Shown: positions 8,125 to 17,115, counted from the stretch's first letter. The stretch is DNA of 64,000 nucleotides from Rhizobium sp. BK418 (GCF_004341105.1 NZ_SLZK01000002.1:62001-126000); one strand, 5' to 3'. Notes: generated from the sequence alone by a model not told the origin. Numbers and translations: made by a program.

Positions 8125-8634
8125 TCAGGCTTTCGGTACGCGCAGTTCCATGCAGGTCAGGTCCAGCCAGCGGCCGAACTTGATGCCGACCTCGGAAAAT
8201 GTGCCGGCGACGCGGAAGCCGAGCTTTTCGTGGAGCTTGATGGAGGCCGTGTTTTCAGCCTCAATGCCGGCGATCATGACGTGGACATTGCCGGCACTCG
8301 CGTGCTCGATCAATGCGCGCATCAGCTTTTCGCCGATGCCCGCACCGCGGCAATCCTTATCGACATAAACGGAATGCTCGACCGTGTGTCGGTAGCCGTC
8401 GAAAGCGCGCCAGTCGCCATAGGAGGCGTAGCCGGCGACTTTGCCGTTCATTTCGGCGACGATGACCGGAAAGCCCCTGCCCTTGCGGGCCTTGAACCAT
8501 TCCAGCCGGTTGTCGAGGTCGACGAGCGTTTCATTCCAGATCGCCGTCGTATGCTCGACCGCGTGGTTGTAGATGTCTCTGATGGCAGGAAGATCGGCTT
8601 CGGCGGCGTCCCGGATGAGAACGGTATCGGTCAT
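8125..8634 (-). CDS. GNAT acetyltransferase, phosphinothricin/methionine-sulfoximine type
   Basis: A 169-residue N-acetyltransferase of the Pat/YncA (MddA) group, which acetylates phosphinothricin, methionine sulfoximine or related amino acids. Seen are IRDAAEADLPAIRDIYNHAVEHTTA at the start, the TAIWNE segment, the acetyl-CoA loop RGAGIGEKLM and the family motif IAGIEAENTASIKLHEKLGF, then WLDLTCMEL near the end. The start ATG at 8634 gives the standard length; its ribosome site is poor. It follows the haemolysin-III-like gene with a 74-base gap, same strand. Confidence 0.88.
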   Translation of the reverse strand: MTDTVLIRDAAEADLPAIRDIYNHAVEHTTAIWNETLVDLDNRLEWFKARKGRGFPVIVAEMNGKVAGYASYGDWRAFDGYRHTVEHSVYVDKDCRGAGIGEKLMRALIEHASAGNVHVMIAGIEAENTASIKLHEKLGFRVAGTFSEVGIKFGRWLDLTCMELRVPKA

Positions 8635-8708
8635 GTGGCAGGCCCGGTTCGGAATGGTCTTGCTTTTCGCGGCATACGCCGGGCGCGGTCCGATGTAAAC
8701 GCCAGATA

Positions 8709-9377
8709 TCAGAAGGTTGGGACTGGGAGGCTGAAGCAGGTGAGCACGGCCGAATAATGTACGGCGGCGGCGGCCACCACGAAGCCGTGCCAGATGGCAT
8801 TCTGAAAACGCAACCTCTCCCAGACGTGAAAGATGACGCCCAGCGAATAGATGATACCGCCGATGACGATCAGCAGCATGGAGGCATAGGGGATGCGCGA
8901 GGCAACGGGTTCGGCCACGAGTATGCCGCTCCAGCCCATGGCGAGGTAGAGCAGGATCGCCAGCCGGTCGTATTTCCCCGGAAAGACGCATTTGACGAAG
9001 ATGCCGAAGGCGGCGATCAGCCAGATGAGGATCAGCATGCCCCACAAAAGCGGATCGTCGGCGCCACGTTGCAGGAATGGCGTGTAGGTGGCGGCGATCA
9101 GGATGAATATCGCCGAATGGTCGAACCGGCGCAGATACCATTTGGTGCGCGACACCGGCCAGATATTATAGGAAAAGGAAATGCCGAGCGTCAGCACCAA
9201 TCCTACGCCGTAGACCCAGGCGGCAACCACCGCGCCGGCGGGGCTCCAGAGAGTGGCGTAGAAGATCAACACGGTCGCGCCGATCAGCGCAAAGAACAGA
9301 CCGACGCCATGGACGATGCCGTCTGCGATCAGCTCATATCTGTCGTAAGCCCAGCGAATGCCGTTGAACTCGCCCAT
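8709..9377 (-). CDS. Haemolysin III / PAQR-family membrane protein
   Basis: A 222-residue, seven-helix integral membrane protein of the HlyIII/TrhA (YqfA) family, related to eukaryotic adiponectin receptors; bacterial members affect membrane lipid homeostasis. The metal-site signature is present: the N-terminal ELIADGIVHGVG (His), then SYNIWPVSRTKWYLRRFDHSAIFILIAATYTPF (Asp-His), and the C-terminal GVIFHVWERLRFQNAIWHGFVV (two His). Start 9377 (MGEFNGIRW) matches the family N-terminus; the preceding AAGG is a weak ribosome site. Confidence 0.9.
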   Translation of the reverse strand: MGEFNGIRWAYDRYELIADGIVHGVGLFFALIGATVLIFYATLWSPAGAVVAAWVYGVGLVLTLGISFSYNIWPVSRTKWYLRRFDHSAIFILIAATYTPFLQRGADDPLLWGMLILIWLIAAFGIFVKCVFPGKYDRLAILLYLAMGWSGILVAEPVASRIPYASMLLIVIGGIIYSLGVIFHVWERLRFQNAIWHGFVVAAAAVHYSAVLTCFSLPVPTF

Positions 9378-9496
9378 GCTCGCACCCTTGCTCAGCACAA
9401 GGGAATGGTCGCATTGAATTCGCAAAGGCGCAACCGGACGTCTGGTAGCGTCAGGTTAAATCTTTGTGACGGGCCATGCTCATTTTTGATGGCGCT

Positions 9497-9817
9497 CTAC
9501 CTGTCCGCCGCGCAATCCTCACAGAGCGGCGTCTGCGGCAGCACTGCGAGGCGCGCCTCGGATATTTCGGCGCCGCAGCGGGCGCAGATGCCGTAGGTGC
9601 CCTTAGCGATGCGTTCGAGGGCGGCGTCGATGGCGCGAAGCTCGTCCTCGCCAGCCTGGCCGAGGCCTTCCAGCACTTCGTCATTCTCGTTTTCGATGGC
9701 TCGGTCTTCGTCATCGGCCGCCTTGGTGCGGCTGAGGTCCGTATCAATCTGGCGCAGGCGCGCTGTCAGTTCATGCCAGCGGTCGCGCAGAATCTTTTCC
9801 TGAAGTTTCGTATCCAT
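9497..9817 (-). CDS. TraR/DksA-family C4 zinc finger protein
   Basis: A 106-residue small DksA/TraR-type protein. An N-terminal helical hairpin (about residues 1-70, rich in Glu/Asp/Arg) is followed by a four-cysteine zinc finger CARC...CEDC near the C-terminus (GICARCGAEISEARL). Such proteins enter the RNA polymerase secondary channel, or are uncharacterised short relatives. The acidic tip DxxDxA of true DksA is not obvious, so a DksA-like role is not certain. Start 9817 (MDTKLQEK) is preceded by GGACG. It lies 11 bases after the UspA gene on the same strand. Confidence 0.88.
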   Translation of the reverse strand: MDTKLQEKILRDRWHELTARLRQIDTDLSRTKAADDEDRAIENENDEVLEGLGQAGEDELRAIDAALERIAKGTYGICARCGAEISEARLAVLPQTPLCEDCAADR

Positions 9818-9828
9818 GGCTTCACGTC

Positions 9829-10239
9829 CTACCGATCCACCAGCACCGAGCACTTTGCGTGGCGCACCACGCGGTCGGCGGTGGCGCCGATAAAGTAATT
9901 GTAGATATCGGGAATGTGCGAGGCGACCATGATGAGGTCTGCGCCGTGGTCTTCCGCCGCGGCAAGGATGCCGTTGGCGGGTGGGCCGTTGCGGACTTCG
10001 ACAGTGGCCGAAATGCCGGTTTTGGCGACGAGCGCGCCCAGCCGGTCGCGCCCTTCCTTCATGGCATCCTCGACGATGTTTCCCGGAAGCTCGATGGCGA
10101 CATAGGTCGGAACATCCTCGACGACGTTAAGCAGGATGATCTCGCCGCCGTCATCGAGCAGCCTTGCCGCCTTACGGAAAATCTTCTCGCCTTTATCGAT
10201 GCTGCCGATTTCTATGGGAACAATGATCTTCTTGTACAT
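9829..10239 (-). CDS. Universal stress protein UspA family
   Basis: A 136-residue single Usp domain. MYKKIIVPIEIG at the start and the ATP-binding style end, DLIMVASHIPDIYNYFIGATADRVVRHAKCSVLVDR, match the family; the usual G-x(2)-G-x(9)-G-(S/T) is represented by ASHIPDIYNYFIGATAD, where the first glycines are replaced, so nucleotide binding is uncertain. It starts at 10239 with GGAGG 8 bases upstream. It is followed closely by the DksA-like gene; the two probably form a stress-induced operon. Confidence 0.9.
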   Translation of the reverse strand: MYKKIIVPIEIGSIDKGEKIFRKAARLLDDGGEIILLNVVEDVPTYVAIELPGNIVEDAMKEGRDRLGALVAKTGISATVEVRNGPPANGILAAAEDHGADLIMVASHIPDIYNYFIGATADRVVRHAKCSVLVDR

Positions 10240-10522
10240 CTGGCCCTCCTGGAGGTGTTGCTCTTCGTCAACTTCGTCTCTGGATAGATAAAGCGCATTG
10301 ACTGATATCAAGTGGGGCGCGAGTGGTCGTCAACGTCTGCAGAACGCTTCATCTTCAAAAGCCGGCCTTCTGTGAACAATGAAAATGGGCCATATAGTCA
10401 TCAAGTACAGCAGCCGAGGGAGCTTACAGGCGAATGGACCGGCGAAAATTCCTCGCGCTCGCTACGGGCGGCACTTGCCGCCATCGCCGGTACGTCTCAA
10501 TTCCAAGGCAGGAGATCATCCC
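10240..10522. other. Intergenic region between divergent genes
   Basis: 283 bases between the uspA-like gene and the VOC gene, holding both promoters. I see no further gene, repeat or clear operator. Confidence 0.5.
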
Positions 10523-11386
10523 ATGACGTCACCAAAAACATCTTATGCGCTGACGCGCCCTGCCTATATCGACCAGTCGCATCTGGTCGTGAAAGACTTG
10601 GCCGCGGTCTCCGGTTTCTATCAGAAGATGCTTGGCCTTTCAGTGCTCGAAAAGACGGCGAGCGGCGAAGTTCTCGGCGTCGCCGGCGTGCCGCTGCTGA
10701 CGCTGACAACGGATAGCAATGCGCGCGAAGCGCCCCGCAATGCTGCCGGCCTCTTCCACACCGCTTTCCTGATGCCAAACCGCACCGAACTTGCCCGCTG
10801 GCTGCGTCATGCCGCTCGGAACAATGTCGCGCTCGATGGCGCCTCCGACCATCTGGTCAGCGAGGCGATCTACCTTTCCGATCCGGAGGGCAACGGTATC
10901 GAAATCTATGCGGACCGGCCGCATGAGAGCTGGAAATTCCATCCGGACGGCATGGTGGAAATGTCGACGCTGCGCCTCGACCTGCAGTCACTCCATGACA
11001 GCGCGCCTGATGATGCCTGGGGCGGCATGGCCGACGGTACCGCGATCGGTCACATCCATCTGCAGGTCGGCGACATCCCGCAGGCGGACGCCTTTTATCG
11101 GGACGTGCTCGGCCTGAAGGTGATGGCGCGTTATCCGAGCGCGAGCTTCTTTGCGACCGGCGGTTACCACCACCATCTCGCAGCCAATATCTGGAACAGC
11201 CGCGGCGCCGGCATACGCGCCGACAATATGACCGGCCTTTCGGACTATAGGATCCGGTTCAACGATAAGGAAACGCTCGACAAGGCCGTTTCCAAGCTCG
11301 ACGAGCTGGAGATCAAGAGCGAGAAGCGCGATGGTGGCGTCTTCCTCAGGGATCCGTGGGGTATCGGACTTACGCTTTCCGCCTGA
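10523..11386 (+). CDS. Two-domain VOC protein, catechol 2,3-dioxygenase-like (CatE type)
   Basis: A 287-residue protein with two vicinal-oxygen-chelate modules (about residues 10-130 and 165-287), the layout of CatE/extradiol ring-cleavage dioxygenases. Candidate iron ligands are His in QSHLVVKD or GHIHLQVGD, His in YHHHLAAN and a Glu/Asp near the C-terminus. SDPEGNGIEIYADRP is the typical end of the first module and LRDPWGIGLTLS that of the second. GGAG lies 8 bases before the ATG. The gene is single and ends in a strong hairpin at 11409-11444. The substrate is unknown. Confidence 0.88.
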   Translation: MTSPKTSYALTRPAYIDQSHLVVKDLAAVSGFYQKMLGLSVLEKTASGEVLGVAGVPLLTLTTDSNAREAPRNAAGLFHTAFLMPNRTELARWLRHAARNNVALDGASDHLVSEAIYLSDPEGNGIEIYADRPHESWKFHPDGMVEMSTLRLDLQSLHDSAPDDAWGGMADGTAIGHIHLQVGDIPQADAFYRDVLGLKVMARYPSASFFATGGYHHHLAANIWNSRGAGIRADNMTGLSDYRIRFNDKETLDKAVSKLDELEIKSEKRDGGVFLRDPWGIGLTLSA

Positions 11387-11408
11387 GGAATATCTTCTAA
11401 AGCATTGA

Positions 11409-11444
11409 AAAGGACCGTTTTGGTATTCGCCGAAACGGTCCTTT
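11409..11444 (+). terminator. Terminator hairpin of the VOC gene
   Basis: A perfect 12-bp stem, AAAGGACCGTTT with AAACGGTCCTTT, encloses a 12-base loop. It begins 23 bases after the stop codon and is followed by GCGTTTTC. This is a probable rho-independent terminator; being symmetrical, it could also act on the other strand. Confidence 0.75.
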
Positions 11445-11645
11445 GCGTTTTCAGCGAACTCCCAAAACAGTCGCACTCTATTTGTCGCCTGGACGGTCGC
11501 ACAGCAGCGATTGCGCCAGGCTCGACGCTATCATGCGGCTGTAATAAACTGAACGTATCTTGCCGATTTACAACCCTCAATAGATTTCGCAGCCATTCCC
11601 CATCGTACACCGACGAAATGTCCGCCATCGGACGGAGGAGGCAGA

Positions 11646-14459
11646 GTGACAGTGGAGGACTCCCAGCGCGTTCGGCAGGTCGCAGAGCAGGTTGCGGCCG
11701 CCAGCCCGCCGGATGTGCAGGCGGACATCAACGCGCTGCTACGCAGTGCACAAAAACCCGGCTGGCTCGATGAAGCCGGACGCGCCATGAATATCCGCTA
11801 CGGCGGCGTGCGCGCATTGATGAACCGGGATCAGCCGGTCGACGAAGGCGTCGATATCGGCCCGCCTCCAGTAGGCGATTTGGAGACGATCGTCTTTGCG
11901 GTGGGTACGCCGGTTTTCCTCGTCAGGAACAATGCCGTCGACATCGACAGCGCCCGCGAGGAAGCGAAAGCCTGGCGCCGTATCCTCACCGACAATGCTG
12001 CGAACGTGAACCGGGCGATGGTTTCGATTGGCCGTGTCGACGTCACCAATGCCGACCGCGACTATGCCGGTACCGCGTGGGTGATCGATGATGGTCTTGT
12101 CGTCACCAACCGCCATGTGGCCAATCTCTTTGCGGAAGCAAGCGGCACCGGCTTCAAGTTCAAGATCGGTTTCGATGCGCGCCACGATATCGGCGTCAAC
12201 ATCGACTTCCTGGAGGAATATGGCAACGCCGCCAGCGATGAGGTGAAGATCGAACGCGTCGTCTGGGTGGCGCCCGAAAGTGGGCCCGACGTTGCCTTCC
12301 TTAAGCTGGAGCAGAAATCCTCGCCGGTCGGCCGCCTGAAGCTCGATCTTGCTTCCGACCTGCCGGTGCGCAACCTGCCGGTTGCCGCAATCGGCTATCC
12401 CACCAGCGATTCCCGCTTCTCCGATCAAAGGCTTGCCGAAAAGATCTTTGGCGGTGTCTTCACCAAGAAGCGGCTTGCCGTCGGCAACCTGCTGGCCGCC
12501 GACGAGAACCGTATCACCCATTCATGCTCCACCCTCGGCGGGAACTCCGGCTCTCCGCTCCTCGACATCGGCACGGGCAGGGTGACGGGGCTTCATTACA
12601 GCGGAACGGAATTCATCGAGAATGATGCGGTGCCGGCAGCCCTTCTGCGGCGCTGCCTGCAGCGCGCCCAGGGATTGCTCCAGCAACCGCCACCGAACGA
12701 GGAAATCACCGTGAACGAAGGCGATAGAAGTGGAGGCGGCGGCAAAGTGACATTCACCGTGCCGCTAAAGATTACCGTCGAACTGGATACCGCGGCACTG
12801 CAATCCTCGCTCGCAAGCGGAGCCGCGACCGCGCCTTCGGGGCCGGCCATCGTTATGAGTGCGACCGGTTCCGGTCCCAATCCGCTGCCCCCCTCGCCCA
12901 TCCCGATGCCGACCAAGGAGCAGGTATTGGCAGCGGTCCGCACCGCAAGATCTCTGCTTGCCAACCGGGATGACGTCGTTGCCATCAAGTCGGGCTATCG
13001 CTTCGAGAATGGCGAGATCACCGATCAGCGCGCCGTCGTGATCGCGGTCAACCGCAAGCTCGAGCTCGGTGCCCTGGAATCGCGGGGCCGCACGAAGCTG
13101 CCTGACTATTTCGACGGCGTGCGCACCGACATCACCGTCGCCTCGGCCCAGGATCTCTTCGGCCTCGACATGGACGAAGCTGCGCAGCCGAGCTGGCATA
13201 CGAGTTACAAGAAGCGCGACGATCTGCCCCTGACCCGGCGCCCGGTCAACGGCAAATTCGTCATCCATACCGGACCTGACGCGAGCTGGCCGCAGCTTGG
13301 CCCGTTCCTGTCGAAGACCCGCAAATCGCTGGTCGTTGCCATGTACGATTTCGGAGCGACGAATGTCGCCAATGGCGTGCTCGATGCGGTCAAGGGTCAG
13401 GCAGAAACCATCTCTATGGTGCTGCAGATGGGCGGCAAGGTGCATGACGGCGATCTGACGGATGCCGAAGCGGTCGCGGAGATCCGCGAGGCAAAGGGCA
13501 ACAAGTTCGATTTCGCGCCGGCTAGCGTCGGCAAGAACGGCATCTTCGACTCCGCTTATCATATCAAAGTCGCCGTACGCGACCACAATGCCATGTGGCT
13601 TTCGAGCGGCAACTGGCAAAGCTCCAACCAGCCCAATGTGGCACCTTTGACAAACAAGGACGACGCAGCGTCAGCGCTGCGGCTCTACAATCGCGAATGG
13701 CATGCCATCCTCGAAGATGCCGGGCTCAGCAAGCTCTACGAGGATCATATTCTGCGCGATCTGGAAGAGGCCAAGGCGGTAACGGAGGCCGGCATCGTAT
13801 CGGAACAACTGGTGTTCCTGCCTGCCAACCTCGCCATCGACACGCTCGAAGCGCCTGAAAAGCCCCGCTACTTCCAGCCGCTGACCGGCGAGCGCACAAT
13901 CGACGTGCAGCCGATCCTGACGCCCGACAACTATATCGATACGGTATTGCCCTTTATTCAATCGGCCAAGAGCCGGATCTACTTCCAGAACCAAAGCTTC
14001 AACACCAAGACGGTGGGCGACGGCTATCGCCGGCTGCTGGATGCGCTGCTCGAAAAGCAGAAGGGCGGGCTCGATGTGCGCATCATCTTCCGCAGCTTCG
14101 GCTCCGAAGACCGCGACGTCATCAGCAACGCCAAGGAATACGGCTTCGATACCAATAAGATCCGCAAGCAGAAGAACTGCCACACCAAGGGCATCATCAT
14201 CGACAGCGAAGCCGTGCTGATGGGCAGCCATAACTGGACGACAGCCGGCACCGGCTTCAATCGCGATGCGAGCCTGATCTTCTATGATGTCGAGATCGCC
14301 AAATTCTACGAGGAAATCTTCCTCTACGACTGGAACCGCATCGGCCCGGCAAAAATAGATGAAAATCTGCCGCCGCCGATGCTGGCACCGGCCGGAGGCG
14401 AGACGGCACCACCGTCAGGCTACATCGCCGTCCCGCTTTCGATCGCGCTTGGACGATGA
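11646..14459 (+). CDS. Trypsin-like serine protease fused to two-HKD phospholipase-D-like domain
   Basis: A 937-residue multidomain protein with no signal peptide or membrane helix, so probably cytosolic. Seen in order: an N-terminal helical region (about 1-60); a trypsin-like protease (about 80-340) with a plausible triad His157 (TNRHVAN), Asp215 (PDVAFLKL) and Ser301 (GGNSGSP); a linker rich in Gly, Pro and Ser; a middle module (about 420-520); and a phospholipase-D-type region (about 540-910) with two canonical HxKx4D motifs, His639-Lys641-Asp646 and His846-Lys848-Asp853, each followed by S(G/H)NW. The start is GTG at 11646 with AGGAGG 7 bases upstream. The gene has its own promoter region and a terminator at 14486-14511. 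PLD folds can be lipases or nucleases; which applies is unknown. Such protease-PLD combinations suggest a toxin or defence effector, which is inference. Confidence 0.88.
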   Translation: MTVEDSQRVRQVAEQVAAASPPDVQADINALLRSAQKPGWLDEAGRAMNIRYGGVRALMNRDQPVDEGVDIGPPPVGDLETIVFAVGTPVFLVRNNAVDIDSAREEAKAWRRILTDNAANVNRAMVSIGRVDVTNADRDYAGTAWVIDDGLVVTNRHVANLFAEASGTGFKFKIGFDARHDIGVNIDFLEEYGNAASDEVKIERVVWVAPESGPDVAFLKLEQKSSPVGRLKLDLASDLPVRNLPVAAIGYPTSDSRFSDQRLAEKIFGGVFTKKRLAVGNLLAADENRITHSCSTLGGNSGSPLLDIGTGRVTGLHYSGTEFIENDAVPAALLRRCLQRAQGLLQQPPPNEEITVNEGDRSGGGGKVTFTVPLKITVELDTAALQSSLASGAATAPSGPAIVMSATGSGPNPLPPSPIPMPTKEQVLAAVRTARSLLANRDDVVAIKSGYRFENGEITDQRAVVIAVNRKLELGALESRGRTKLPDYFDGVRTDITVASAQDLFGLDMDEAAQPSWHTSYKKRDDLPLTRRPVNGKFVIHTGPDASWPQLGPFLSKTRKSLVVAMYDFGATNVANGVLDAVKGQAETISMVLQMGGKVHDGDLTDAEAVAEIREAKGNKFDFAPASVGKNGIFDSAYHIKVAVRDHNAMWLSSGNWQSSNQPNVAPLTNKDDAASALRLYNREWHAILEDAGLSKLYEDHILRDLEEAKAVTEAGIVSEQLVFLPANLAIDTLEAPEKPRYFQPLTGERTIDVQPILTPDNYIDTVLPFIQSAKSRIYFQNQSFNTKTVGDGYRRLLDALLEKQKGGLDVRIIFRSFGSEDRDVISNAKEYGFDTNKIRKQKNCHTKGIIIDSEAVLMGSHNWTTAGTGFNRDASLIFYDVEIAKFYEEIFLYDWNRIGPAKIDENLPPPMLAPAGGETAPPSGYIAVPLSIALGR

Positions 14460-14485
14460 ATTTCGAAGCGCAGCATCCAGACGAC

Positions 14486-14511
14486 AAATGGCGCCGCTTC
14501 CGGCGCCATTT
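14486..14511 (+). terminator. Terminator of the protease-PLD gene
   Basis: A 10-bp stem, AAATGGCGCC with GGCGCCATTT, with a 6-base loop (GCTTCC), followed by TCATTTGC. It lies 27 bases after the stop and before the convergent aldo/keto reductase gene, which it could also terminate. Confidence 0.8.
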
Positions 14512-14531
14512 TCATTTGCATGCCTCAGACT

Positions 14532-15605
14532 TCAACGACGGGGCTCAATCGTCACTTCGCCGAACATGACGCCGCGCGTGAGTGGCTTGGCGAGAAAATC
14601 ATGCGGGAAGCCGAGGACGATGGCGCTTGCCTCGGCGAGGCGGGCGCGATGCTCATCCGACAGCACGACATCGAGTGCGCCCAGATTGTCTTCGAGCTGG
14701 GCCATCGTCTTCACGCCCATGATCGGCGAGGTGATCGCCGGATTAGTGAGCGTCCAGGCGATCGCCACCTGTGCCGGCGTCCTGCCGATGTCGGCGGCGA
14801 TCTCCTTCACCACATCGGCGATACCGAGATTGCGCTCCGTCAGCGAACCGTTGCCGGCGGCGACATTCTTGCGGGTGCCGACAGCGCTCGCCGTGCCACC
14901 ACCGATATCGAGATCGGCGCGGCTATATTTGCCGGTCAGGACGCCCATGCCGAGCGGCGACCAGGGGATGACGCCGAGGCCGAGCTCATGCGCCATCGGG
15001 ATCAGATCACGCTCCACCGTGCGCTCGATCAGGCTGTATTCGATCTGCAGAGCCACCAGCGGTGCCCAGCCGCGCAGGTCGGCAAGCGTCTGCATGCGCG
15101 CGACCTGCCAGGCAGGTGTATCGGAAATGCCGGCGTAGACAATCTTGCCGGCACGCACGAGGTCGTCCAAACCGCGCATCACTTCCTCGACCGAGGTCGT
15201 GAAGTCCCAGGCGTGCAGATAGAAGAGATCGATATAATCGGTGTTCAGCCGCTTCAGGCTGTCTTCCACCGAGCGGACCATGCTGCGGCGATGGTTGCCG
15301 CCGGAATTCGGATCCTTCGGACGCGAGGTGATCGTATATTTGGTGGCGATGACAAGCTCATCGCGGCGGCCTTCGGCAAAGCGGCCGACAAGTTTTTCGG
15401 AGGTGCCGCTGGTATATTGGTTGGCGGTATCGATGAAATTACCGCCGCGATCGACATAGGCGTCGAACATGCGGCGCGATTCCTGCTCATCCGCACCCCA
15501 GCCCCAGTCGGTTCCGAAGGTCATGGCGCCGAGCGACAGCGGCGAGACGCGCAGGCCGGAACGGCCGAGCAGACGGTAGCGGTCGAGGGACAATGTATCG
15601 GTCAT
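14532..15605 (-). CDS. Aldo/keto reductase
   Basis: A 357-residue NADPH-dependent aldo/keto reductase of the YghZ/Tas-like group. The catalytic tetrad is visible: Asp in FIDTANQY, Tyr in the same motif (TANQYTSGTSE), Lys in VIATKYT, and His in DLFYLHAWD. The cofactor end is AQVAIAWTLTNPAITSPIMGVKTMAQLEDN. Start 15605 has GGAG 8 bases upstream. It is divergent from the LysR gene at 15701, a common regulator/target arrangement; the 95-base gap probably holds the shared control region. Confidence 0.92.
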   Translation of the reverse strand: MTDTLSLDRYRLLGRSGLRVSPLSLGAMTFGTDWGWGADEQESRRMFDAYVDRGGNFIDTANQYTSGTSEKLVGRFAEGRRDELVIATKYTITSRPKDPNSGGNHRRSMVRSVEDSLKRLNTDYIDLFYLHAWDFTTSVEEVMRGLDDLVRAGKIVYAGISDTPAWQVARMQTLADLRGWAPLVALQIEYSLIERTVERDLIPMAHELGLGVIPWSPLGMGVLTGKYSRADLDIGGGTASAVGTRKNVAAGNGSLTERNLGIADVVKEIAADIGRTPAQVAIAWTLTNPAITSPIMGVKTMAQLEDNLGALDVVLSDEHRARLAEASAIVLGFPHDFLAKPLTRGVMFGEVTIEPRR

Positions 15606-15700
15606 AGGAATCTCCTGTCGTTGCAGACAGAAGATGCGCCTTGCCGATACTAACAACAATGCTACATTATCAGCATAGCTTGTTTAGAAAAGAGAGCATA

Positions 15701-16594
15701 ATGCGCGGCAGCGACTATGCGGAATTGAAGGCTTTTGCGGCAGTGGCCGAGCATGGCAATTTTGCGCGTGCGGCCGCGCGCCTCGGCATATCGCCTTCGG
15801 CGCTCAGCCAGACGATCCGCACACTCGAGGAGCGGATGGGCATCCGGCTGCTCAACCGCACGACACGCAGCGTGGCGCCGAGCGAGGCGGGACAGCGGTT
15901 GCTGGCTCGGCTTCTGCCGGCGCTTGCCGATCTCGACCAGGCGGTGGCGGATGTTTCAGCGCTGCGCGATACACCGGCCGGTCTGTTACGCATCAACGCG
16001 CCACGGGTCGCGATCGTCCACAGGCTGGCGCCGCTGATTGCCCCCTTTCACGCGGCCTATCCTGACATCGTCATCGATATCGTGGTCGAGGACAAACTCG
16101 CCGATATCGTCGCAGATCGCTTCGATGCGGGCATCCGGCTGGGCGAGATGGTGGAAAAGGACATGGTGAGCGTGAAGCTCGGCGGCGAGATGCGGCTCAT
16201 CGTCGTTGCCTCGCCCGATTACGTCGCACGTCACGGCATGCCGGGGACGCCGCGCGACCTGCGCGACCATCCCTGCATCGTCTCCCGCTGGCCGACGGAT
16301 GGCAGCCTCTATCACTGGGAATTCGAACGCGGCGATGAAAAGCTTGAGGTGTCGGTTTCAGGGCCGCTCAGCACCACCGACAACGATCTGATGCTGCGGG
16401 CGGTTCTCGACGGGATCGGCATCGGCTATCTCTTCGATTATCACGTCGCCGACTATCTCGCCGACGGCCGGCTGATCAGCATGCTCGACGACTGGACGCC
16501 GCCCTTCCCCGGCTTCCACCTCTATTATCCAAGCCGGCGCCAGATGCCGCCGCCCTTGCGCGCCTTCGTGGACTTCATCGCACGGCAGCGCTAA
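15701..16594 (+). CDS. LysR-family transcriptional regulator
   Basis: A 297-residue LysR regulator. The N-terminal helix-turn-helix is at about residues 5-62 (ELKAFAAVAEHGNFARAAARLGISPSALSQTIRTLEERMG), followed by the effector-binding domain with RLNAPR-like and VDIVVEDKLADIVADRFDAGIRLGE, close to the CrgA/DmlR-type subgroup that controls neighbouring oxidoreductases. The ATG at 15701 has an AGAGAG ribosome site. It is divergent from the aldo/keto reductase gene, its likely target. Confidence 0.92.
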   Translation: MRGSDYAELKAFAAVAEHGNFARAAARLGISPSALSQTIRTLEERMGIRLLNRTTRSVAPSEAGQRLLARLLPALADLDQAVADVSALRDTPAGLLRINAPRVAIVHRLAPLIAPFHAAYPDIVIDIVVEDKLADIVADRFDAGIRLGEMVEKDMVSVKLGGEMRLIVVASPDYVARHGMPGTPRDLRDHPCIVSRWPTDGSLYHWEFERGDEKLEVSVSGPLSTTDNDLMLRAVLDGIGIGYLFDYHVADYLADGRLISMLDDWTPPFPGFHLYYPSRRQMPPPLRAFVDFIARQR

Positions 16595-16602
16595 TCCAGA
16601 TA

Positions 16603-16642
16603 GTTGACTAGGAAACAATATTCATATAGTTTCCTAGTCAAC
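16603..16642 (+). promoter_or_regulatory. Promoter inside a 14-bp inverted repeat upstream of marR
   Basis: GTTGACTAGGAAAC (16603-16616) and its exact reverse complement (16629-16642) flank 12 AT-rich bases. A -35-like TTGACT (16604-16609) and a -10-like TAGTTT (16627-16632), 17 bases apart, sit inside the dyad. A MarR dimer bound there would block RNA polymerase, so this is a likely autorepression site. Confidence 0.7.
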
Positions 16643-16656
16643 AAATGGAGACGCGT

Positions 16657-17115
16657 ATGCAATATCCGTCGATTTCAGCCCTGACGTCGCATCTCGGTTA
16701 TTGGATGCGAATGGTTTCGAACCAGGTGTCCTTGGCATTCGCAAAAAAGCTGGAGGCGAAGGATGTCACCGTCGCCGAATGGGTCGTAATGCGCGAACTC
16801 TACGATGTTGAGGCGCTAGCCCCAAGCCGGCTGGCAGAGCGCATGGGCATGACGCGGGGCGCGATCAGCAAGCTCGCCGACCGGCTGATCGTCAAGGCGC
16901 TGATCGCGCGTCATGCCAGCCCCGATGATGGACGGGCACAGACGCTGGCGCTGACGCCGGAAGGCCGGCGGCTGGTGCCGGAACTGGCGGCTCTCGCAGA
17001 CACCAATGACGCGGAATATTTCGGCCATCTACCGCCTGACGAAAGACGGATGATCGAGGACACGCTGAAGGCCATCGCCGAACGACGGGACATACGCACG
17101 ATACCAGTCGAATAG
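16657..17115 (+). CDS. MarR-family transcriptional regulator
   Basis: A 152-residue MarR regulator. The winged helix covers about residues 30-105: VTVAEWVVMRELY, SRLAERMGMTRGAISKLADRL (recognition helix) and HASPDDGRAQTLALTPEGR (wing). The first ATG (16645) overlaps the dyad; the second at 16657 is preferred because GGAG ends 6 bases before it. The gene is followed 41 bases later by the DUF1398 gene on the same strand. The promoter lies within a perfect inverted repeat at 16603-16642, so it probably represses itself and the next gene. Confidence 0.92.
   Translation: MQYPSISALTSHLGYWMRMVSNQVSLAFAKKLEAKDVTVAEWVVMRELYDVEALAPSRLAERMGMTRGAISKLADRLIVKALIARHASPDDGRAQTLALTPEGRRLVPELAALADTNDAEYFGHLPPDERRMIEDTLKAIAERRDIRTIPVE

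Noticed and set aside
8023..8757. Plus-strand frame with pentapeptide-like start
   Set aside because: After the repeat it runs antisense to the acetyltransferase gene and has no ribosome site; the repeat itself is reported.
14520..15653. Plus-strand open frame of 377 codons
   Set aside because: It is antisense to the aldo/keto reductase, whose catalytic motifs prove the other strand.
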